Position numbers and translations under genes: made by a program. A stretch of 44,826 nucleotides of DNA, taken from Eggerthellaceae bacterium. GTDB lineage: Bacteria > Actinomycetota > Coriobacteriia > Coriobacteriales > Eggerthellaceae. The notes beneath the pieces are model-generated. The model ran no database searches. It was not told the origin of the DNA and saw only the letters and a program-made list of their open reading frames with translations. Location: positions 1 to 44,826 of the forward strand of contig CAAEDC010000224.1 in the NCBI GenBank assembly GCA_900754495.1. The letters are read 5' to 3'. Below are positions 18,397-26,824 of the stretch, piece after piece (within the stretch, counting starts at the first letter, position 1; each line of letters opens with the position of its first letter).

Positions 18397-18416
18397 CTTG
18401 CCGTTATAATGGCAAG
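18397..18416 (+). promoter_or_regulatory. Candidate -10 box inside an inverted repeat upstream of the ABC-F gene
   Basis: A perfect TATAAT at 18405-18410 sits between CTTGCC (18397-18402) and GGCAAG (18411-18416). It lies 30 bases before the ABC-F start codon. The surrounding dyad could bind a repressor. No good -35 is seen at 16-18 bases upstream. Confidence 0.4.
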
Positions 18417-18439
18417 GTTCACGGGAAAGGCTGGATGGT

Positions 18440-20272
18440 ATGGCGTTTTTGCTCGGTTGCGAAAAAGTGCGGGTGGAGTTTCCCACAAAGACGGTGTTCG
18501 ACAACGTGTCGCTTGGCATCGACGAGGGCGACCGCATCGGCATCGTCGGACGCAACGGCGATGGCAAATCCACCCTGCTCAGCCTTCTGTCCGGCGCGCT
18601 CGAGCCCGACGAGGGGCGCGTGGTGCGCAACGGCTCGGTGCGCGTGGGCCTGCTGGGGCAGACCGACGGGCTGCACGACGGCGACACCGTGCACCGCTCC
18701 CTCGTGGGCGACGCCCCCGAATACGAGTGGGCCGGCGACGCGCGCATCCGCGATATCCTGGACGGCCTCGTCTCCGACATCCCGTGGGAGGCGGAGATCG
18801 GCACGCTCTCGGGCGGGCAGCGCCGTCGCGTCGACCTGGCGCGGCTTCTCATCGGAGACTGGGATATGCTCGGCCTGGACGAGCCCACCAACCATCTGGA
18901 CATCCGCGCGATCTGGTGGCTGGCGGAGCATCTCAAGAAACGCTGGAAACCCGGCGCGGGCGCGCTTCTGGTCGTCACGCACGACCGCTGGTTCCTCGAC
19001 GAGGTGTGCCTGAGCATGTGGGAGGTGCACGACCGGCGCGTGGAGCCTTTCGAGGGCGGTTATTCCGCCTACATCCAGCAACGAGTCGAGCGCCAGCGCG
19101 TGGCGGCGCTCGCGGAGGAGAAGCGGCAGAACGCGCTGCGCCGCGAGCTCGCGTGGCTCTCGCGCGGAGCGCAGGCGCGCTCGACCAAGCCGAAGTTCCG
19201 CGTGGAGGCGGCGCGCGCGCTCATCGCCGATGTCCCGGAGCTGCGCAACCCCATCGAACTCAAGCGCATGGCGATGGCGCGCCTGGGCAAGCAGGTCGTG
19301 GAGATGAAGCAGGTGACGGTGCGCTTCGACGGACGCGCGGTGCTCGACGGGCTCGATTGGATCATCGGCCCGGGCGACCGCTACGGCATCGTCGGCGGCA
19401 ACGGCGTGGGCAAGACCACGCTGCTGCGCACGATCCAAGGGCTTCAGGCGCCCGACTCCGGCACCGTGAAGATCGGCAAGACGGTGCGGTTCGCCGTGCT
19501 GTCGCAGCATCTCGACGAGCTGATGAAATACCGCGGCGACCGCGTGCGCGAGGTCATCGGGCGCCTCGGGCGCCGCACGATGCTCGACGGCAAGGCCATG
19601 ACGCCCGCGCAGCTTTTGGAGCGGCTGGAGTTCACGCGCGACGACCTCAACGAACCGATCGAGGATCTTTCGGGAGGTCAGAAGCGCCGGCTTGCACTGA
19701 TGCTCATCTTGCTCGATGAGCCCAACGTGCTCATCCTCGACGAGCCGGGCAACGATCTGGATACCGACATGCTGGCGGCGGTCGAGGGGCTGCTGGACGG
19801 CTGGCTGGGCACGCTGCTTCTGGTCACGCACGACCGCTATCTGATGGAGCGCGTCACCGACCACCAGTTCGCGCTGATCGACGGCAAGCTGCGGCATCTG
19901 CCGCGCGGCATCGACGAGTATCTGGAGCTGGCAAGCGCCGGGGCGGCGCGCGGCGCCGATGCGAAGAAGTCCAAAGAGAGCGCGGCGCGGCTCCAAACCT
20001 CGCCTTCCGAAGGCGGAGCAGCTCCTTCCGCGGAGGGCAAGCGCCTCACGGGCGGCGAGATCCGCGCGCTGCGCAAGACGATGGCATCCAACGAGCGCAA
20101 GATCGAGACGCTCAAGGGCAAGCTCGAGACGACGCGCTCGGAGATGGCAGCCGCCGACCCGTCGGATTTCGTCGCGCTCGGCGACTTCCAAAAGCAGCTC
20201 GACGACCTGCAAGCCCAGATCGACGCCCTTGAGGAAGAGTGGCTAGAGGCCGCAGAAGCCCTCGGCGAATAG
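18440..20272 (+). CDS. ABC-F family ATPase (duplicated ABC domains)
   Basis: This 610-residue cytoplasmic protein has two ABC domains and no membrane spans. Domain 1 has Walker A GRNGDGKST, signature LSGGQRRRVDLA and Walker B LGLDEPTNHLD. Domain 2 has GGNGVGKTT, LSGGQKRRLALM and LILDEPGNDLD. A charged linker joins the domains, and a C-terminal coiled coil (about residues 535-605) resembles the Uup type. ABC-F proteins act on ribosomes, as translation or stalling-rescue factors or antibiotic-protection proteins; Uup-like members may also touch DNA. The ATG at 18440 follows GGGAAAGGCTGGATGGT. A palindromic repeat begins five bases after the stop. Confidence 0.9.
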   Translation: MAFLLGCEKVRVEFPTKTVFDNVSLGIDEGDRIGIVGRNGDGKSTLLSLLSGALEPDEGRVVRNGSVRVGLLGQTDGLHDGDTVHRSLVGDAPEYEWAGDARIRDILDGLVSDIPWEAEIGTLSGGQRRRVDLARLLIGDWDMLGLDEPTNHLDIRAIWWLAEHLKKRWKPGAGALLVVTHDRWFLDEVCLSMWEVHDRRVEPFEGGYSAYIQQRVERQRVAALAEEKRQNALRRELAWLSRGAQARSTKPKFRVEAARALIADVPELRNPIELKRMAMARLGKQVVEMKQVTVRFDGRAVLDGLDWIIGPGDRYGIVGGNGVGKTTLLRTIQGLQAPDSGTVKIGKTVRFAVLSQHLDELMKYRGDRVREVIGRLGRRTMLDGKAMTPAQLLERLEFTRDDLNEPIEDLSGGQKRRLALMLILLDEPNVLILDEPGNDLDTDMLAAVEGLLDGWLGTLLLVTHDRYLMERVTDHQFALIDGKLRHLPRGIDEYLELASAGAARGADAKKSKESAARLQTSPSEGGAAPSAEGKRLTGGEIRALRKTMASNERKIETLKGKLETTRSEMAAADPSDFVALGDFQKQLDDLQAQIDALEEEWLEAAEALGE

Positions 20273-20277
20273 CGTGA

Positions 20278-20344
20278 GGGTGACAGGGGACGGTCCTTCT
20301 GTCACATTTGAATAATGTGACAGAGGGACCGTCCCCTGTCACCC
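20278..20344. repeat. Palindromic intergenic element, copy 1
   Basis: Two 31-base arms (20278-20308 and 20314-20344) flank TGAAT. The arms pair perfectly except for one T/G position, which is a wobble in RNA. It lies between the convergent ABC-F and glycosyltransferase genes. The last three bases of the latter's coding sequence, its TGA stop, lie inside the right arm. Copy 2 is at 24290-24356. The element lacks a T-run, so it is a mobile or structural repeat more than a classic terminator. Confidence 0.9.
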
Positions 20345-22033
20345 TTCGATCTCGCATACAGCGATGGTGAACCAGGTGCGCTCGTAGGGGCGGTAGAACG
20401 TCTGCTGCTCGACCGCCTGCGCCTTCCAAAGGCTTTGGATGTCGGCGAGGTCTTTGGGTTCGGACCCGTCCTGCGTCTGCCCCAGCACGATGAATCGGCC
20501 GTGGAACCCCGCCAGCGCATCCCCCCACGATTCGACGCTTGAGAGCGTTGGCGCGTACGACCGATACGCCGCGCCCCAGTTTCCGGGCTGCCAATCAAGA
20601 TAGGTCTGCGCGACGGCGGGGCGCTGCACCGCGAACACCCCTTGGATGCCGATGTCTGACGAGAGGACCAACGGCTCCGCGTCCGCCGCATCCGCCTCGG
20701 CGACCGCTTCAACCGCCCTGTCGAAATACTCCAGCGGAGCGGCATTGTCCCGAGAGTAGCTATCCTGCACCAACAGCGCCTGATTGAGGATCGCCAGCCC
20801 CAGCACCGCCGTGCACGCTGCGCCCGCCAACGCACGGCTCTCAACGCGCGCGATCAGCAACGCCACCGCCAGCAGCAGCGGCCCCACCGCCACCACCAGG
20901 TAGCGATAGTAGATGATGAGCGAATCCATCAGGATCGATGCCGCCCAGCCGATGGCGAACACCCCCACGTACACCGCAAACCCCGCCACACAGGCGAGCA
21001 CGCGGTCGCTGCATGCCCACGACGGCAACGCGGCGGCGGCACGCCGCAGGCCGCATGCCGCCGCGCGAACCCCGCGCACCGCCAGATACACGACGACGAT
21101 GACGGCGACGACAAGAAGCAGGCCGCACAGCCCGATTGCCAGCACCTGCGCGATCATGCCGTACGAACCGCGCGCCGCGAACGACACCGGTGCCGTCAAG
21201 AACAGATACGTCGCCTGCTCGATGAAGGTGAGCGGAAACTGGTAGACCGCCCAATACGTACCGCCCACCACCGCCATCTGCCGCGCGACCTCCACCAACC
21301 ACGGCGAGTAGAGCAGCACGTCGATGAACGCACCGGCAAGAAACACCGCCAGATGCCGAGCGCACGCCCTCGCCCGCGCCAGAAGATACGCGAACAGCAG
21401 CAGGTTGACGACGAACGCGGCGATCGCCGCGAAGTAATGGAGGTAGGCGCTTGCCAGGCTCGCCAGGAACAACGCCACCCACCAACGCCGGGGAACGCGC
21501 GCACCGCGCCAGTCCGATTCGCTGCGACGCGAACCGTTCCCGTCGCGCTTGCGTACCGCGCCGAAGATGCGCCACGCGTACAGAAACGACACCATCACCG
21601 CGAACGCCGCCCACGAGTACATGCGGATCTGGGAGCCCTCGATGGCAAGATAAGGGGTGAACGGCACGAGGAACGTGAACGCCAGGCCCACCTTCCATCC
21701 GAAATCACGGCGGACATGTGTCAAGCCCAACGTGGCGAGTGAGATCATGCCGGCGATCGCGAAGAGCCGATACGCCAGGATGCTCTCTCCGAAAACCAGA
21801 TAGAGGATGTGCAGGCACCAATAGAACAGCACCGGATGGACATCGTTCGATCCGATGGCCCAAATATCAGCGAACGAATGGCGTGCGATCGCCACCGAAT
21901 AGCTTTCGTCGAACCACACATTGCCGTGAAACGCATCGATCAGAAGAAACGCCGCTCCCAGCGCCAGCACGACGACATGGAAGGGAACCCCCGACAGGCG
22001 GAACACGCCGCGAACACCCGAAACTCTGCCCAT
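20339..22033 (-). CDS. GT39-like membrane glycosyltransferase (PMT/ArnT type)
   Basis: This 564-residue protein has about eleven to twelve membrane spans. The N-terminal loop reads FHGNVWFDESYSVAIARHSF, followed shortly by SNDVHPVLFYWCLHILY. The acidic pair and the HP motif in this first extracellular loop are typical of GT39/GT-C enzymes, which use polyprenyl-phosphate sugars outside the membrane. It lies 15 bases after a GtrB-like GT2 gene that would make such a donor, so the two probably form one pathway glycosylating a lipid, glycan or protein. The acceptor is unknown. The stop codon falls within the palindromic element. Confidence 0.8.
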   Translation of the reverse strand: MGRVSGVRGVFRLSGVPFHVVVLALGAAFLLIDAFHGNVWFDESYSVAIARHSFADIWAIGSNDVHPVLFYWCLHILYLVFGESILAYRLFAIAGMISLATLGLTHVRRDFGWKVGLAFTFLVPFTPYLAIEGSQIRMYSWAAFAVMVSFLYAWRIFGAVRKRDGNGSRRSESDWRGARVPRRWWVALFLASLASAYLHYFAAIAAFVVNLLLFAYLLARARACARHLAVFLAGAFIDVLLYSPWLVEVARQMAVVGGTYWAVYQFPLTFIEQATYLFLTAPVSFAARGSYGMIAQVLAIGLCGLLLVVAVIVVVYLAVRGVRAAACGLRRAAAALPSWACSDRVLACVAGFAVYVGVFAIGWAASILMDSLIIYYRYLVVAVGPLLLAVALLIARVESRALAGAACTAVLGLAILNQALLVQDSYSRDNAAPLEYFDRAVEAVAEADAADAEPLVLSSDIGIQGVFAVQRPAVAQTYLDWQPGNWGAAYRSYAPTLSSVESWGDALAGFHGRFIVLGQTQDGSEPKDLADIQSLWKAQAVEQQTFYRPYERTWFTIAVCEIEG

Positions 22034-22048
22034 AGAAAGCGCACCGCC

Positions 22049-23026
22049 TTATCGGGACGGAATCTGGTAGGAGCGGCGCACGATATAGAGGGGGCGGTGC
22101 TTCGACTCGATGTAGGCACGCGCAAGGTATTCGCCGAACACACCGAGCACCACCATCTGGATGCCGCTCATCAGCAGCACCACATACACGAGGATCCGCT
22201 CCGTCGACACGCCGTCATGCAGCACCACGTTGTCGAAAACGTCGATCCCAAAAAGCACGAGGGCCAAAAGCGCCAGAATCACGCCCAAGACCATCGCCGC
22301 GCGCAGCGGCCACGTGGAAAACGCCACCACGCCGGTCCACGCATAGCCCAAAAGCGAGCGCATCGTCCATTTGCTTTCCCCTGCGTATCGGTCATGGACT
22401 TGGTAGGTGATCACACGCGTGTTGAAGCCCACCCACGAGAACATGCCCTTTGAAAAGCGGAAATGCTCGCGCATCGAAAGAAGCGCTGCGGCGATCTGCC
22501 GCGTGAACACGCGGAAGTCGCTCGCCCCCTCGACGACGTCGAGATCGCTCATATCGCGGAACATGCGGTAGAAGACCCGCTTGAACGCGCGCATCGGCAA
22601 GCTCTCGCGCCGCTGTTCCTGCACGGCGGCGACGCAATCGTAGGACGGGTCATCTCTGAGCAGGCGGAACATGCGCACCGCAACGGCGGGGTCCTGCTGC
22701 ATATCGGCGTCGATGAAGCCTAGCACGTCGCCCGTCGCACGCTCGAGGCCGGCGTACATCGCCGCTTCTTTGCCGAAGTTGCGGGAAAAGCCCACGACCT
22801 GGAATGCGAGACGGCGTCCGTCCTCTTTCCGGGCGGACTCGGTGCGCTTCTCGTATGCCTCTATCTGATCCTGGATGACCTGGTACGTCGCGTCGGAGCT
22901 GCCGTCGTCGACGAATACCAACTCGCACATGGCATCCAATGCCTCGAAATACGAAATCGCCGTGGGAATGAAGACTCGGAGGTTCTCCTCCTCATTGAAG
23001 CAAGGAACGATCAAAGAGAAGTCCAT
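22049..23026 (-). CDS. GtrB/DPM1-like family 2 glycosyltransferase
   Basis: This 325-residue enzyme starts MDFSLIVPCFNEEENL and contains VFVDDGSSDAT, the metal-binding GFIDADMQQDP and a C-terminal pair of membrane spans (about residues 230-300). The architecture is that of polyprenyl-phosphate glycosyltransferases such as GtrB, which load a sugar on undecaprenyl phosphate at the inner membrane face. The ATG at 23026 follows AAGGTGAGCT. It is cotranscribed with the GT39-like gene, which would use the lipid-linked sugar. The sugar type cannot be inferred. Confidence 0.87.
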   Translation of the reverse strand: MDFSLIVPCFNEEENLRVFIPTAISYFEALDAMCELVFVDDGSSDATYQVIQDQIEAYEKRTESARKEDGRRLAFQVVGFSRNFGKEAAMYAGLERATGDVLGFIDADMQQDPAVAVRMFRLLRDDPSYDCVAAVQEQRRESLPMRAFKRVFYRMFRDMSDLDVVEGASDFRVFTRQIAAALLSMREHFRFSKGMFSWVGFNTRVITYQVHDRYAGESKWTMRSLLGYAWTGVVAFSTWPLRAAMVLGVILALLALVLFGIDVFDNVVLHDGVSTERILVYVVLLMSGIQMVVLGVFGEYLARAYIESKHRPLYIVRRSYQIPSR

Positions 23027-23170
23027 AGCTCACCTTCAATCCGCCTTCCACAGGAATCGTGCCGAATGTCCACGGGCGAGTGTAGCATCACGCCTGGACG
23101 ATGCTCGAAGTTTTACGATCCCGTTTACAAAGATACATCCGCCGGAGTACCCCTTTGAAGACGCCGTGAA

Positions 23171-23240
23171 GCGCACGTGGCGAAAGGACGGATATGCTGC
23201 GGCGAGGGACGATTGCCCTTGCCATCCGTGCCACGTGCGC
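23171..23240. repeat. Long imperfect inverted repeat upstream of the YdjC gene
   Basis: GCGCACGTGGC (23171-23181) pairs with GCCACGTGCGC (23230-23240), and inside it ACGGAT (23188-23193) pairs with ATCCGT (23224-23229). The structure lies in the divergent gap between the GT2 and YdjC genes, 81 bases before the latter's ATG. It could be an operator pair or a leader structure. Confidence 0.55.
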
Positions 23241-23321
23241 TATGGTTGGCGCTGAGAAAGCGAACGCGGCAGCGCCCGTCCGGGCCGCCGCGCCAACACG
23301 AAAGAAACGAGGCGATCCGAC

Positions 23322-24281
23322 ATGATCGTGCACGCTGATGATTTCGGAATCACGGTATCGCAGGCACGTGCCGTCCTTGACCTGTCGAGCGCCTGCGACG
23401 GACAGGGCGCCCTCAACAGCGTGAGCATCTTCGCCAACAGCCCCGCCTTCGAGGAGTCGGCCGCCCTCGCACGTCGATACGCCCTGGAGACGGCAGGCGG
23501 CGGTAACCGGGAAAGCGCTGCCAAGCTGTCGGTCGCGCTCCACCTGAACCTGGTCGAGGGACCGAGCTGCGCGGATCCGGCGTCGATCCCCCTTCTGGTC
23601 GATGAGAGGGGGATGTTCCGCAACGACTTCGCACGGCTGCTCCTGCTCGAAGCGAGTCCCGAGCACGACGCTCTCAACGCGCAGATCAAGCGGGAATGCA
23701 CCGCGCAGCTCGAGCGGTTCTTCGATCAGTTCCCCGGAGCGCGCTCGCATCTGAGGATCGACAGCCACCAGCACGTGCACGCGATACCCGCGATCTTCGA
23801 AACGATGCTGGAGGCGATCGAGGAGCAGGGCGCAGCGCTGACGCGGCTGCGCCAGCCCTCGGAGCCGCTCGGCCCCCACCTGCGGTGCGGCACGCTCCGA
23901 TACTCCGGCCTGGCGAACAGGGCGAAGGCCGCTTTGCTGACCAAGCTGTGCCGACATAACCGGGATCGGGTACCGACCGGGTGCGCCACGCCGGTTTTCT
24001 GCGGCGTGATCCTTTCCGGCAAGATGAGCCGCGCCGATGCCAAGCTGGCACGCGCCTTCGAGGAGGAGGCGGCATGTCTGGCCGCCGCCCGCGCGGACCG
24101 CAGCAACTATCAGCTCATGCCGGGAGACGAGCAGGTGGAAATGCTCTTCCATCCCGTCAGCGTGCCCGTCGAGCAATGCCTGGATCCGTCGAACACGCCC
24201 TTTGCCACCGCGTGCGCCTCGCCCGAACGCGATGCCGAAGCGGAAGCGATCCGGCGGCTGCCCACAGAACTCGGCGCCTAA
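23322..24281 (+). CDS. YdjC/ChbG-family carbohydrate deacetylase
   Basis: This 319-residue protein has the motifs of the family: MIVHADDFGIT at the N-terminus (metal-binding Asp), LHLNLVEG, and RIDSHQHVHAIPAIFETML with its histidines. ChbG/YdjC proteins are metal-dependent deacetylases of N-acetylated sugars; the HpnK branch acts in hopanoid synthesis. The GT2 and GT39-like genes next door suggest it trims an acetyl group from the same glycan or lipid, but it is transcribed divergently and the link is inferred. The ATG lies 13 bases after a GAGG-type site. Confidence 0.85.
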   Translation: MIVHADDFGITVSQARAVLDLSSACDGQGALNSVSIFANSPAFEESAALARRYALETAGGGNRESAAKLSVALHLNLVEGPSCADPASIPLLVDERGMFRNDFARLLLLEASPEHDALNAQIKRECTAQLERFFDQFPGARSHLRIDSHQHVHAIPAIFETMLEAIEEQGAALTRLRQPSEPLGPHLRCGTLRYSGLANRAKAALLTKLCRHNRDRVPTGCATPVFCGVILSGKMSRADAKLARAFEEEAACLAAARADRSNYQLMPGDEQVEMLFHPVSVPVEQCLDPSNTPFATACASPERDAEAEAIRRLPTELGA

Positions 24282-24289
24282 GCGTGACG

Positions 24290-24356
24290 GCGTGACAGGG
24301 GACGTTCCTTCTGTCACATTTGAATAATGTGACAGAAGGAACGTCCCCTGTCACGC
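24290..24356. repeat. Palindromic intergenic element, copy 2
   Basis: Arms 24290-24320 and 24326-24356 are perfectly complementary (31 bases) around the same TGAAT centre as copy 1. Compared with copy 1, the left arm has GACGTTCC instead of GACGGTCC and the right arm carries the matching change, so pairing is kept. It separates the convergent YdjC and MFS genes and touches the MFS stop codon. Confidence 0.92.
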
Positions 24357-25666
24357 TACGAGCGTACCTTCCAAATGGCGCCGATGAAGACGGCGATCGA
24401 GAGCAGGGCCGACAGAGCGAAGGCGACCTGGTAGCCGAGCGCCGCGGGCTCCCCTGTCGCGGCGACGCCGAGCGCCGTGATCGCGAACACCATGAGCGCG
24501 GTGCCGAACGACGCGCACGCCTGGCGGATGCAGGCGAAGAACGCGCTGCCGTCCATCATGATCTGGTGCGGGAGCTCCGACATGCCCCACGAGTTGAGCG
24601 GGCCGATCAGCGAGCTCACGCCGATGCCGCCGATCGCCAGCAGGGCGCCCGCCACGACGGTCACCGGGCGCGGCCCGATCTTGTCGGCGAGGATGCCCGC
24701 CAGCGGATTGAATACGATGGCGAGGATGGTGGCGGGGATGAACACGAGGCCCGCCTCCAGCGCGCTGCCGCCGCAAAGCCCCTGTACGTACAGCGGCACG
24801 ATGAGCGTGATGCCCATGAACGAACCGAACAGGCAGTTCTGGATGACGAAGCTGGCGCGGTAGCGCTTGGAGCGGAAGATCGCCATGTTGATGAGCGGTA
24901 TCCGCACGCGGTTCTGGCGCAGCACGAACGCGATCAGGCACACGACGCCCACCAGCAGAAACGCCCACACGGCGGGATTGGTCAGCTCGATGCTGGACGC
25001 GTTGGAGAAGCCGAGCAGCAAGCCTCCCAGACCGCAGGTCGAAAGCAGAAACGACGGCACATCGAGCGCCGCCTCGCGTTCGGGCACGCCTTCATGCTCG
25101 ACGAACAGCAGCGACAGGACGAACAGCACGGCGAGCGCCGCCATCAGGATCAGGAAGAAGCTGCGCCAGCCCCACGAGTCGACGAGCGCGCCGCCGATCG
25201 TCGGACCGATGTTGGGAGCGAACCCCATCGCGATGCCCGAGATGCCCATGGCGGTGCCGTTTTGACCTTTGGGGAAGCGCATCATGGCGATGGACTGGAT
25301 CAGCGGCAGCGTGATGCCCGCGGCGAATGCCTGGAGCACGCGTGCGAGCACGAGCACGGGGAAGTTCGGCGCCACGAACGCCAGAAGCGAGCCGGCGAAG
25401 AAGATGCCCAGCACCATGAAGAGCAGGTTGCGCGTCGAGATCTTCAGCGAGAGGAACGTCACCAAAGGAACGGTGATGCCGAGCACGAGCATATAGACGG
25501 TCGTGAGCCACTGCCCCAAGCTGGCATCGATGCTCAGATCGGCCTCCACGCCGCCCAGCATGGCGTTCATGACCGTTTGGGTGAGCGAGCCGAACGCGCA
25601 TGTGAACACGACGATGGCGAATAGCGCGTACACCTGCCCGCGTTCGGATTTGATGAGACTTGCCAC
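24356..25666 (-). CDS. DHA2-type (EmrB/QacA) MFS exporter
   Basis: This protein of about 436 residues has twelve to fourteen hydrophobic spans. Features include TVMNAMLGGVEADL in span 1, the DHA-type QWLTTVYMLVLGITVPL, and GRVLQAF-like VLARVLQAFAAGITLPL (motif C region nearby: GPTIGGALVDSWGWRSFF). The GTG at 25666 is preferred because AAGGAGG lies seven bases upstream; the in-frame ATG at 25693 has no comparable site. Drug or metabolite export by proton antiport is the family role. Its TAG stop adjoins palindromic element copy 2. Confidence 0.88.
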   Translation of the reverse strand: MASLIKSERGQVYALFAIVVFTCAFGSLTQTVMNAMLGGVEADLSIDASLGQWLTTVYMLVLGITVPLVTFLSLKISTRNLLFMVLGIFFAGSLLAFVAPNFPVLVLARVLQAFAAGITLPLIQSIAMMRFPKGQNGTAMGISGIAMGFAPNIGPTIGGALVDSWGWRSFFLILMAALAVLFVLSLLFVEHEGVPEREAALDVPSFLLSTCGLGGLLLGFSNASSIELTNPAVWAFLLVGVVCLIAFVLRQNRVRIPLINMAIFRSKRYRASFVIQNCLFGSFMGITLIVPLYVQGLCGGSALEAGLVFIPATILAIVFNPLAGILADKIGPRPVTVVAGALLAIGGIGVSSLIGPLNSWGMSELPHQIMMDGSAFFACIRQACASFGTALMVFAITALGVAATGEPAALGYQVAFALSALLSIAVFIGAIWKVRS

Positions 25667-25859
25667 GGCGGATCCTCCTTGCGAACCGTTCATGCGCGGA
25701 GCGCCCTGTCGAATCCGCTCCGCACGCGTTGACGTAGCGCGCAACGCACGATGCCGCCCGGCGGGGTTCACGGATCCCGCGCAAGCCGTCGGCAGCCTTC
25801 TGCGCGGGTTCGATGCAGTATAACGCGGATCTCTCGATTTGACGAACGCGGCGGCAACC

Positions 25860-26417
25860 CTAGTTGAACTTCTGCTGGGTCTTCTCCAGGCCGTGCTCGA
25901 TGAGGTAGAGCGTCGCTTGGCTCGCCAGGTCGCAGGCATGCTCGAAGTCCTCGGCGGCCTCCTTCTTGGGCAGCGACAGCACATAGTCCGCCACGGGCAT
26001 GCGTCCCGGCGGGCGGCCGATGCCGCAGCGCACGCGGAACCAGTCGCGCGTCCCCAGCTTGTCGCAGATCGAGCGCAGGCCGTTGTGGCCCGCATGCCCG
26101 CCGCCGAACTTGACGCGGATGGTGCCGGGGTCGATGTCGAGTTCGTCGTGGATGACGACCAGATGGTCGGGGTCGACGCCGTAGGCGTTGCACAGCTGCT
26201 TGACCGGACCGCCGGAGGTGTTCATGTAGCTTTGCGGCTTGGCCAGCACCACATCGATGTCGTGGTAGGCGCCCTTGGCCGTCAACGCGCCGCACTCGGT
26301 CTTCCAGTAGCGCGCCCCGACCTCCTGGCCGATGAGGTCGACGGTATCGAACCCGGCATTATGCCGCGTGTGCGCGTATTCCTCCCCCGGATTCCCCAGG
26401 CCGACGATCAGGTACAT
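25860..26417 (-). CDS. pth: Peptidyl-tRNA hydrolase
   Basis: This 185-residue enzyme releases tRNA from peptidyl-tRNAs that fall off the ribosome. The family signature is complete: MYLIVGLGNPGEEYAHTRHN with the catalytic His in TRHNAGF, KPQSYMNTSG, HDELDIDPGTIRVKFGGGH and GHNGLRSI. The ATG at 26417 follows GAGGGAGTGTTGC. The gene usually lies just after glmU and prs; here a small-peptide locus separates it from prs. Confidence 0.96.
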   Translation of the reverse strand: MYLIVGLGNPGEEYAHTRHNAGFDTVDLIGQEVGARYWKTECGALTAKGAYHDIDVVLAKPQSYMNTSGGPVKQLCNAYGVDPDHLVVIHDELDIDPGTIRVKFGGGHAGHNGLRSICDKLGTRDWFRVRCGIGRPPGRMPVADYVLSLPKKEAAEDFEHACDLASQATLYLIEHGLEKTQQKFN

Positions 26418-26510
26418 GCAACACTCCCTCGCCTTGAAAACGCATTTCAGCGCAAGTACAATGACAGCAGAAGGCGCCCCGCGCAACCGGGCAGCGTCTT
26501 CTAGGTGAAT

Positions 26511-26543
26511 AAACCCCGCGAGAGTAGACGCCTAGCGGGGTTT
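26511..26543. terminator. Intrinsic terminator hairpin between pth and the small peptide gene
   Basis: AAACCCCGC (26511-26519) pairs with GCGGGGTTT (26535-26543) around 15 bases. On the plus strand a TTCTTCTTT tract follows; on the minus strand the hairpin follows the small peptide gene and ends in TTTATT. It may work in both directions, ending the peptide mRNA. Confidence 0.65.
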
Positions 26544-26603
26544 CTTCTTTCCTGCAGAACTCTGTTCGTCACCTCCTTTCGTAAGCCCGGCAAAACCATG
26601 CGT

Positions 26604-26684
26604 CTAACGACGCTTGCCCAAGCCCACGATGCCGACGACAACCGAGAATATCGCGCAAACCGCGATGACCGTTTGTACGTCCAT
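26604..26684 (-). CDS. Putative 26-residue type I toxin-like membrane peptide
   Basis: This tiny gene encodes one hydrophobic helix (VIAVCAIFSVVVGIVGL) after a short acidic start (MDVQ) and ends in GKRR. The pattern is that of holin-like type I toxins of the TxpA/BsrG or Hol_Tox kind: about 25-40 residues, one span, basic tail. A very strong GGAAAGGAGG site precedes the ATG at 26684. A perfect -10 box lies about 50 bases upstream, and an intrinsic hairpin follows 61 bases after the stop. Another strong AAAGGAGGTGA lies downstream (26569-26579) without a clear start codon. It sits between prs and pth. No antitoxin RNA is proven. Confidence 0.55.
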   Translation of the reverse strand: MDVQTVIAVCAIFSVVVGIVGLGKRR

Positions 26685-26728
26685 GGCCGCCTCCTTTCCG
26701 AGGCTGCCCGGATGCGACTAAGCACCGA

Positions 26729-26745
26729 CGATGATTATATCATCG
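26729..26745 (-). promoter_or_regulatory. Consensus -10 within a dyad upstream of the small peptide gene
   Basis: On the minus strand TATAAT (26739 to 26734) lies inside the perfect dyad CGATGA-N5-TCATCG (26729-26745). It is well placed to drive the peptide gene at 26684. The -35 region is AT-rich without a good TTGACA match. Confidence 0.5.
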
Positions 26746-26771
26746 GAATATTAAGCGATTTATTTTTTATT

Positions 26772-26811
26772 GTTACCTCTATTGAAGTTATTTCGCATCA
26801 ATAGAGGTAAC
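26772..26811 (+). terminator. Strong terminator-like hairpin between prs and the small peptide gene
   Basis: A perfect 14-base stem starting GTTACCTCTATTGA (26772-26785) pairs with 26798-26811 around 12 bases and is followed by TTTTT on the plus strand. It lies 13 bases after the prs stop. On the plus strand it could end an RNA antisense to the peptide region; on the minus strand it could protect or end prs mRNA, although no T-run follows there. Confidence 0.65.
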
Positions 26812-26824
26812 TTTTTACTTGATG

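Noticed and set aside
16464..19013. Plus-strand frame of 849 codons spanning several genes
   Set aside because: It overlaps the ferredoxin-domain, HAD and ABC-F genes in wrong frames and is Arg/Pro-rich, typical of a shadow frame.
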